Shown here one piece after another: positions 43,692 through 48,973 of a stretch of 48,973 bases of DNA (positions are counted from its first letter, which is position 1; each line of letters opens with the position of its first letter). A program made the position numbers and the translations under genes. The notes beneath the pieces are model-generated. The model had not been told where the DNA came from. It saw only the letters and a list, made by a program, of their open reading frames with translations, and made no database searches. Source of the DNA: a virus; the IMG/VR virus record IMGVR_UViG_3300044626_001725, positions 1-48,973 of that record; one strand, given 5' to 3'.

Positions 43692-45335
43692 TTACGAAGG
43701 CCATGAGAAACGCTTCAGAGGGCTGTAAAAATTGTCTTTGAGCCACTTAAGATCTTCCAGCCATTTGTCTACTGCTTGCTTGTGCTGACGATGAGATCGC
43801 GTCAAATAAAAGATGTGCCAGGCCATTCGATGTAAACGATTGCGGGTTGCCGACTGCCCCCAGGCATCCATGTAGGGCTGAGACACACAAAAGGTCAAGT
43901 CATCTGAATTATAGAAATCAGTCAAAAGTAACTGTCGCTGCTCTGCCACAAGACCTGCTTGCTTTGCAACTGAGTATCCGAATTTAAACAACGGTGAATT
44001 ATCGACCAAGCCTTTAATGTCACCCTTTTGCGCGCTGGTTGGTTCCAACAGAATCTCTGAATCTGGCCACGGAAAGTCAAGCGAAAGAAGGTACTCAAAT
44101 GCAGGATGACCTTTCACAAAAAGTAAAAGATCATCAACTGAAACAGTGGCTAACGGATCACGCTTTAGCGCAAGCATTAGGAGAAACAATTCCTGGGAAT
44201 AGATTTTGAGTCTCTTCCCATCACGCTGCTCAATCTGTTCTAATAAATCTTGACGATTCCAAGTTTCTGAACCCACCACCAAAACTTCGATTGAGTGATC
44301 GTAACCTCGATGAAATGGTTCAAAGTCCAACTCAGTAATGAAATTAATAAACTCACCCTCTGGGTAAGGCCCATCCCCATTTAATAGGACCTTTTTGCAT
44401 ACAAGTTTCTCACCAGGGTCCTTAAATTTTTCGATCATCCATCGCATCGTTTCTGTGTGACGAACTCTCACCTCTGTATCGAGCAATTTTTGAAGGTTTG
44501 AGATCTCCTTAAAGCATTTCGACTTATCGCTCTTAAGTTTTTTAGTCTCTGCTGCGCTTGATCTCACAGAATCACTGAGATCAGAAATCTGTACTTTGAG
44601 ATTTTGGTTACTAAGTTTGATACGATTTACTGACTTCGCAACTTGCGCTGCCCGCTTTGACTGTTCGTCGATAGTTTGGATTTTGCTCGCCAGATCGGCT
44701 TTAAGGATGTCTACAGTTGACTGAAGATCACGCACTCTACTTTTGAGTTTTAATATAGGTTCTGTAATTGCTCTGAGTTCTGTAAGCGCTTCAATTTCTT
44801 TTTTACATGCTTCTCTGCTTTCCGAAATCGCGATCGAATCATCCTGCAACTTTATAAACTTCTCGTTTAGGGCGGCTTGCATTTGATCCATTTGATAGAG
44901 TCGCTCAAGGTCACGGTAGAAGTCCTGTTGATCGGTCGCGAGCTTATCTTGATCTATTCGTATCTTTGCCTTTTGCTCTTCGAGATTGGCTAAAGACGAT
45001 TCGGCGGACTCGAGGGCTCCCCTGAGTTTTTCAGATTCACTTGTGAGGTCGGAAACCCTTTGTCGTAGGAGATCACTTTCTTCTCGAAGTAGCTTAACCT
45101 CGTCGCGTAAGTCTTCAGCCAAGTGATTTGGATGTGCTGGCTCACTTACAATTACCGGTAGACCTTGATCCGGCAATACATCGCTTCCCGACTCATTATC
45201 CATACCAGCAAGGTTTGGGTTTGGATCATTGGGACGAACCTTCTCGAGCATCAGTTGTGAGCTAGCCGAATTGAGTTCAATCTTCATTCGGCTAAGTTGT
45301 TGGGCCATTAGCTCGGGCTGCCGCTTTTCACTCAT
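43692..45335 (-). CDS. Long coiled-coil protein with BRCT-like C-terminal part
   Basis: 547 residues. Residues about 70-300 are a long coiled coil (heptads such as LREESDLLRQRVSDLTSES). The C-terminal 200 residues start with a strand-helix unit, IEVLVVGSETWNRQDLLEQI, followed by RLKIYSQELFLLMLALKRDPL. This resembles a BRCT-like region that I have seen at the C-terminus of bacterial proteins of unknown or defence-linked function. The end, FKFGYSVAKQAGL and WLEDLKWLKDNFYSP, is conserved in the same group. The gene is richer in A+T than its neighbours. It is placed between the spanin and scaffold genes, an unusual site for a virion protein. Likely an accessory gene; role unknown. Confidence 0.68.
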   Translation of the reverse strand: MSEKRQPELMAQQLSRMKIELNSASSQLMLEKVRPNDPNPNLAGMDNESGSDVLPDQGLPVIVSEPAHPNHLAEDLRDEVKLLREESDLLRQRVSDLTSESEKLRGALESAESSLANLEEQKAKIRIDQDKLATDQQDFYRDLERLYQMDQMQAALNEKFIKLQDDSIAISESREACKKEIEALTELRAITEPILKLKSRVRDLQSTVDILKADLASKIQTIDEQSKRAAQVAKSVNRIKLSNQNLKVQISDLSDSVRSSAAETKKLKSDKSKCFKEISNLQKLLDTEVRVRHTETMRWMIEKFKDPGEKLVCKKVLLNGDGPYPEGEFINFITELDFEPFHRGYDHSIEVLVVGSETWNRQDLLEQIEQRDGKRLKIYSQELFLLMLALKRDPLATVSVDDLLLFVKGHPAFEYLLSLDFPWPDSEILLEPTSAQKGDIKGLVDNSPLFKFGYSVAKQAGLVAEQRQLLLTDFYNSDDLTFCVSQPYMDAWGQSATRNRLHRMAWHIFYLTRSHRQHKQAVDKWLEDLKWLKDNFYSPLKRFSWPS

Positions 45336-45529
45336 CGCTTGATAACCATTGGCGTGCTGTTTGTTTCCGTAGTCCCTGTGAATGTCATGTTAGTGACTAA
45401 GAAATGCTAAATCAACCAATTTGTATTACGCTCTGTCTAGGAAAAGTTGACTTACGCTTAAAGAGCCTTAATAGTACCTAGTCCTTAATAGCGACGTTGA
45501 GGGGGCTCCGCCCAATTGAGAAATTTGGA

Positions 45530-46003
45530 TCAATCAGGGCTAAAGTGTCTGAGCCTCACCGCCAACTCATCACCTCTTTGCTGACCCTCTGCAACCAGGC
45601 TTGCGCCTTCTGCGAGTAGTGCTGCCAGGCGGTCACGCTCTCCTCGGACATCACCACAGCCGGCATTGGCATCTGGGGTATTGGCTCGCACATCGGTGTG
45701 GCTAAGTGCTGAGAGCTTGTTGCGCAGGCGTTCAAGATCATCGCGAGAAGCAGCGGCGCGCTCACGCGCAAGTGCCAAGGCACGTTGGGTTTCATGATCG
45801 ATCCTTTTGTGTTTATCTATTTGTGCTTGTATGAGCTTTGCACTCATGGTTCGAGCCTGCTCTTTGGCTAGAAGCTCGCGTACTTGTGCTTCTTGTGCTG
45901 CAGCTTGGAAGCCGGCTTGGTAGATGCGCTGTGCACCGACACCGATTGCCATGAGTGATGCCACCACCGCACCCACTTTGAGCGCTAAGCCAAGCGCAAT
46001 CAC
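45530..46003 (-). CDS. Rz: i-spanin (Rz-like)
   Basis: 157 residues with one N-terminal membrane segment (LGLALKVGAVVASLMAIGVG) and a long periplasmic coiled coil (ALALARERAAASRDDLERLR). It spans the periplasm with Rz1 to fuse inner and outer membranes in the last step of lysis. The start is a GTG that overlaps the endolysin stop by 4 bases. A complete lipoprotein gene (45556-45795) lies inside it in another frame, the usual Rz/Rz1 arrangement. Confidence 0.85.
   Translation of the reverse strand: MIALGLALKVGAVVASLMAIGVGAQRIYQAGFQAAAQEAQVRELLAKEQARTMSAKLIQAQIDKHKRIDHETQRALALARERAAASRDDLERLRNKLSALSHTDVRANTPDANAGCGDVRGERDRLAALLAEGASLVAEGQQRGDELAVRLRHFSPD
45556..45795 (-). CDS. Rz1: o-spanin lipoprotein nested in Rz (Rz1-like)
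   Basis: 79 residues, read from a different frame entirely within the i-spanin gene. The signal peptide ends in a lipobox, AMILNAC (Cys about residue 24), and the mature part is short and Pro-rich at first (TPMCEPIPQMPMP), as in other Rz1 proteins. After processing it is anchored in the outer membrane and binds Rz. Gene prediction programs usually miss it. The nested layout and the lipobox make the call strong. Confidence 0.82.
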   Translation of the reverse strand: MKPNVPWHLRVSAPLLLAMILNACATSSQHLATPMCEPIPQMPMPAVVMSEESVTAWQHYSQKAQAWLQRVSKEVMSWR

Positions 46004-46500
46004 AATCGCCCCTCACACCGTGCTCGCTGCCTTGCGCGTCTTAAAACGAGCCCTGAGCACTTGTTTTCAGCAAGCCGACAGTCTTTACCTTGAAAGTAAG
46101 TCCAGCGATCAAATTGCGCACAGGCCTTTTCATAGTCTGATGCGTTTAAAAGCTTAACCATCGTCGAAGAGCAAAAGGCTTGGCCGCCCACGTTATAAGC
46201 ATGCTCAAGATAGGCGTCATATTCGTGCTGATGTAGCGGTACATGCACACAAGCTTTAAGCGCTGTATCAAAGCGTTCAATGTCCCTTAATGCGCGCTCA
46301 AGGGCTTTGGATGGCGTTGTTCTGTCACCTAAACGCACTGCACTCCCATCGGCCTTGGTGGTTGATCCAAAACCTATCGTTGGCCGATCACCGGGCATAG
46401 GAACAATGGCCTGATCGCTATAGCCTTCATGTAAAGCGATTGAAACAAGCCCTGCAGCAGAAAGACTAAGCGCTGCAACGGCCACTCGGGTGTTCTTCAC
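46000..46500 (-). CDS. SAR-type endolysin, GH24 lysozyme
   Basis: 166 residues. The N-terminus is a weakly hydrophobic Ala/Ser/Val/Gly segment (about 6-23), typical of signal-arrest-release endolysins, which are exported and wait tethered in the membrane. The GH24 catalytic region follows at once: HEGYSD gives the Glu, GDRPTIGFGST the Asp and Thr. It cuts the glycan strands of peptidoglycan. Start is a GTG overlapping the holin stop by 4 bases (GTGA), and its stop overlaps the Rz start the same way. Confidence 0.9.
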   Translation of the reverse strand: MKNTRVAVAALSLSAAGLVSIALHEGYSDQAIVPMPGDRPTIGFGSTTKADGSAVRLGDRTTPSKALERALRDIERFDTALKACVHVPLHQHEYDAYLEHAYNVGGQAFCSSTMVKLLNASDYEKACAQFDRWTYFQGKDCRLAENKCSGLVLRRARQRARCEGRL

Positions 46501-46721
46501 AACAGTTCATCACCATTGGCTTGAGGTGCTCGAGCATTATGGTTTGCCGTGTGCATCTGCCACCAGCGATAAAGTAAAAAACCAATTTGAAGCACCAGGT
46601 ACAAAAGCGTTGCCCAAAGAATCAGATCGTTCAGTGGCACGCCTGCAATCGTGGCACCGGCAACGGTTACGGGCGGTGCAGCACGAAGCGCTTCGGCTGT
46701 AAGTTCAGATCGCTGGGTCAT
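46497..46721 (-). CDS. Holin (possible pinholin)
   Basis: 74 residues. A strong membrane helix (NDLILWATLLYLVLQIGFLL, about 31-50) is followed by a basic and polar tail (RWWQM, then NHNARAPQ). Before it, TVAGATIAGV is a weakly hydrophobic stretch that could be a first, releasable segment as in S21-type pinholins. A pinholin would match the SAR-type endolysin that follows, since only depolarisation is then needed. The ATG lies about 30 bases after the portal stop and behind a duplicated 13-base sequence. Confidence 0.78.
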   Translation of the reverse strand: MTQRSELTAEALRAAPPVTVAGATIAGVPLNDLILWATLLYLVLQIGFLLYRWWQMHTANHNARAPQANGDELL

Positions 46722-46752
46722 GGTGATGTCTTTTGTTGTGGTGATGTCTTTT
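46722..46752. repeat. Duplicated 13-bp sequence before the holin gene
   Basis: GGTGATGTCTTTT occurs twice with an 18-base period, at 46722-46734 and 46740-46752. The second copy reaches into the portal stop codon and the first touches the holin start. It doubles the holin leader and may affect its translation. Confidence 0.6.
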
Positions 46753-48973
46753 ACGGTGGCGATTGCTCACGCGGCTTAGGCTTTGCCTTTTCCGCTTTGG
46801 GCTTTTCTTGCGCTTTCTCGCCGTGTCCGCCCTCACCTTCTTTCAGCCGCTCAGAAAGCTCATCAAGTTGCGCTTGAAGCTTGGCAAGCTTTTCGTCTGA
46901 TACCGCTTGAATCTGCGCAACACGCTCCTTGGAATCTGCATCAATGCGAGCCACTTCAAGTTTGGTGTTGGCATCTTCTCGAATCTGTAGCGTTCGACTG
47001 GCAAGATCCATTTGCGCTTTACGCAATGCCTCTGATACGCGATCAATCTCAGTGGCAGCTTCTGCCTTAATGGTTTCGATGTCTTGCCTCAGTGCCTGTT
47101 CGCGCATCGCTACTTCCTGGGGATCTAGACCTTGTGCTTGAAGGGTTGCCCCCATCGCTGCAACTTCGGCTTCAAGCTTTGCAGCTTTCGCATTGGTCTC
47201 ACGCACCTTGGCGCGTTGCTCATCAAGTGCAGCAAGCGCCATGTGACGCTGTAACTCGAGAGCCTGGGCTTGTTGCATGGCCTGCGCTTGGGCTTGTGCT
47301 TCTTCCTCAGCACTCGGGGGTTTACTTGGGTCGCGCTCGCCCGTGAGCTTTCTAAACTGATTCGCGATCTCATCCTTATTGGGAAGATCAGAAAAGTCCA
47401 TGGCAATGGTCATCACCCGTAGACCAATCTCTGGTGGAAAGCGTGCGGCAAGCTGATTTAAGTTTTCAAACATCACCTGACGCAACGTGCCTGCGTAGTC
47501 TTGCTCACTCACCACAAAATCAGCCATCGAGGCTGTGATGTCATTCAGTACGCGCACCGAACCATCGGCTTGCACTTCAGGGGTGTTGACCTTGACCCAT
47601 TCGATGGCGTTTTTGGCACCCGTAAGCCGTATGACTTTGGCATCGGTGTACCACTGCTCAATAAGGCTTAGCTGCTTTTCACCTTGCACTTGGGTGGCTA
47701 AGCGCAAATTATCAAAGGGCTCGGTGGTCACCACACTACCCTGCAGTTGCCTTGCTTTGATGGCCTCACCCGATACAGCATTGGTTTGCCTGCCCATATT
47801 CTCTTGGGCAACACCCGCGGATTTTTGAATCGAGGTTGCCGCAAGCTGCATCATCTCGATTTGCCCATTGGCAGCTTCGGTGTCGCGCCTGATTTCAAGC
47901 TCACGGCCAGGCTTTTTAATGATCACCCCATCAGGGCGATCCACCTCATCGCGCATCACATCCCAGTCATCGACTGCACCCTCATCGGCAATGACTTGGT
48001 TGGTGTTAAGCATAAAGAGCGCCTTCGAAGCGCGCTTATTTAAGTCTTGCTGCACATCGCGCACACGCCGAATAACGCCATAGGGCAGACGATCACGGCC
48101 TTTGCGATAGCACCAAATCGGCGTTAACGTGAAGCGGTTGTGCCGATAAGGGCTTACCTGGTGGGCTAAGAGCTTTGATGGGGTGAAAACGGCCAGATGC
48201 ACCCGCATCATGACGCGTTCTATAATGTGGCAGCTGGCCAGATCGAGTGTGTGTTGTAGGACGGTATCGCGTGGGTGAAGGATTGAACCTTTCCACGGGC
48301 CTTCGGCAACCACCTTGACCTTGGCGGGCGCCCGGTACTGGGCTTCAATGAGTTTTACGCGCCGCCTTTTGGCATCGGCTAACTCACCCACCCCTAAAGC
48401 GTAGAGCGTTCCAGATCGCACATGCGATGGATCCTGATGGCTTTGCCAGTTTTCCTCTTCCCAGCCATCGCTATCTGAGTGCGCAGCCTCTTCAATGGCT
48501 TGCGCAATCACATCGCCCCGGTCTGGGAACATCAAGCGCGCGACATCCTCATCCACCCAGCGCCAGCGAAACAAATACCTGGCGTCTGACAAATCAAGCT
48601 CATCACTTGAAGCATCCCAAAGCACATGGCGCCAGTCTTCGTAGCGCGAATACAAAATATCTTGCGTGGGGTCATCCCGTGCCCCATCATCCATCCAACC
48701 CACACCGGCCTTAATCGCATCGGCAAATGCCCTTGAGCGCAAAAAGCTCACCCGGTTGATGTCTGAGACGTACTTTAAAAGCTTCGTTTTAACGTCAGCC
48801 GCTTCAACATCGTCCTCGGACCTAGGCAACACCCGCCAATCCACGCGTGAGCGGCGCTCAGTACCGATAAGCCAATCAACCATGGGTGCCACTTCGTTAT
48901 AAACCAGTGGCATTTGGCCGCGATCACGCAAAATCGCTGCATCTTGCGCATCCCATTGCAAGTTATCGTAAAA
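46751..48973 (-). CDS. Portal protein, N-terminus cut by window edge
   Basis: At least 740 residues of a P22/N4-type portal, the dodecameric ring through which DNA enters and leaves the head. Hallmarks: FYDNLQWDAQD at the very edge, RDRGQMPLVYNEVAPMVDW, then LIGTERRSRVDWRVLPRSE, and the later MGRQTNAVSGEAI. The C-terminal 180 residues are a long Ala/Gln/Glu/Lys-rich helix and coiled coil, likely the barrel inside the head. The frame is open to the last base and a TTG at 48961 is not a convincing start. Portals of this type have several tens of residues before the first motif seen, so the true start is outside. Confidence 0.9.
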   Translation of the reverse strand, partial: FYDNLQWDAQDAAILRDRGQMPLVYNEVAPMVDWLIGTERRSRVDWRVLPRSEDDVEAADVKTKLLKYVSDINRVSFLRSRAFADAIKAGVGWMDDGARDDPTQDILYSRYEDWRHVLWDASSDELDLSDARYLFRWRWVDEDVARLMFPDRGDVIAQAIEEAAHSDSDGWEEENWQSHQDPSHVRSGTLYALGVGELADAKRRRVKLIEAQYRAPAKVKVVAEGPWKGSILHPRDTVLQHTLDLASCHIIERVMMRVHLAVFTPSKLLAHQVSPYRHNRFTLTPIWCYRKGRDRLPYGVIRRVRDVQQDLNKRASKALFMLNTNQVIADEGAVDDWDVMRDEVDRPDGVIIKKPGRELEIRRDTEAANGQIEMMQLAATSIQKSAGVAQENMGRQTNAVSGEAIKARQLQGSVVTTEPFDNLRLATQVQGEKQLSLIEQWYTDAKVIRLTGAKNAIEWVKVNTPEVQADGSVRVLNDITASMADFVVSEQDYAGTLRQVMFENLNQLAARFPPEIGLRVMTIAMDFSDLPNKDEIANQFRKLTGERDPSKPPSAEEEAQAQAQAMQQAQALELQRHMALAALDEQRAKVRETNAKAAKLEAEVAAMGATLQAQGLDPQEVAMREQALRQDIETIKAEAATEIDRVSEALRKAQMDLASRTLQIREDANTKLEVARIDADSKERVAQIQAVSDEKLAKLQAQLDELSERLKEGEGGHGEKAQEKPKAEKAKPKPREQSPP

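Noticed and set aside
45490-45515. Rho-independent terminator after the spanin genes
   Set aside because: A short GGGC/GCCC stem is present but has no T-run on the correct side, so it was not listed.
48950-48973. Window as a closed circle joining portal and terminase
   Set aside because: Reading the portal frame across the ends gives a stop within 30 bases and no normal start, so the portal would lack its N-terminus. The window looks like a cut from a longer sequence.

Overview
The window is dominated by a tailed bacteriophage, most likely a prophage or phage of a proteobacterium. Codon usage and the style of the morphogenesis proteins suggest a betaproteobacterial (Burkholderiales-like) host, but this is an inference. 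A large terminase subunit, P22/N4-type portal, scaffold-like protein, N4-gp56-type major capsid protein, head-to-tail adaptor, ejection-type internal proteins and a 2,518-residue polyvalent protein are present. No tail tube, sheath or tape-measure gene is seen, which argues for a short-tailed (podovirus-like) virion. No integrase, repressor, replication gene, tRNA or att site was found. The portal gene runs off the right edge.

Layout. 18-1316 (+) is the terminase large subunit. 1346-4906 is an accessory stretch: three leftward genes (the middle one frameshifted), a rightward gene with a transposase-type helix-turn-helix behind a promoter embedded in an inverted repeat, then two more leftward genes. 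4919-5443 has no gene. 5444-15263 is a rightward five-gene island: DUF499 ATPase, DUF3780, DUF1156 DNA methyltransferase, a small Cys-rich protein, and a PLD-like/SNF2 helicase. This matches the helicase-methylase-ATPase (Hma) type of anti-phage defence, related in logic to DISARM. From 15425 to the right edge the phage morphogenesis genes are read leftward. In transcription order they are portal, holin, SAR-type endolysin, nested Rz/Rz1 spanins, a coiled-coil accessory protein, scaffold, capsid, connectors, tail and fibre proteins, a flavin-dependent halogenase, tail nozzle-like protein, large A/S-rich fibre, GNAT acetyltransferase, two internal proteins, the polyvalent protein and a small zinc-ribbon protein.

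The leftward operon is interrupted four times by small rightward accessory genes (morons): a lipoprotein, a MORN-repeat secreted protein, a pair of unknowns and a zinc-ribbon protein. Each of the four divergent junctions carries the same 11-bp sequence, TGCCATGCTTG, which otherwise I found only once, inside a gene. The two most interesting points are the complete defence operon carried beside phage packaging genes, and a tryptophan-halogenase-family enzyme encoded among tail genes two genes away from a tail protein in which about one residue in five is Trp or Tyr.
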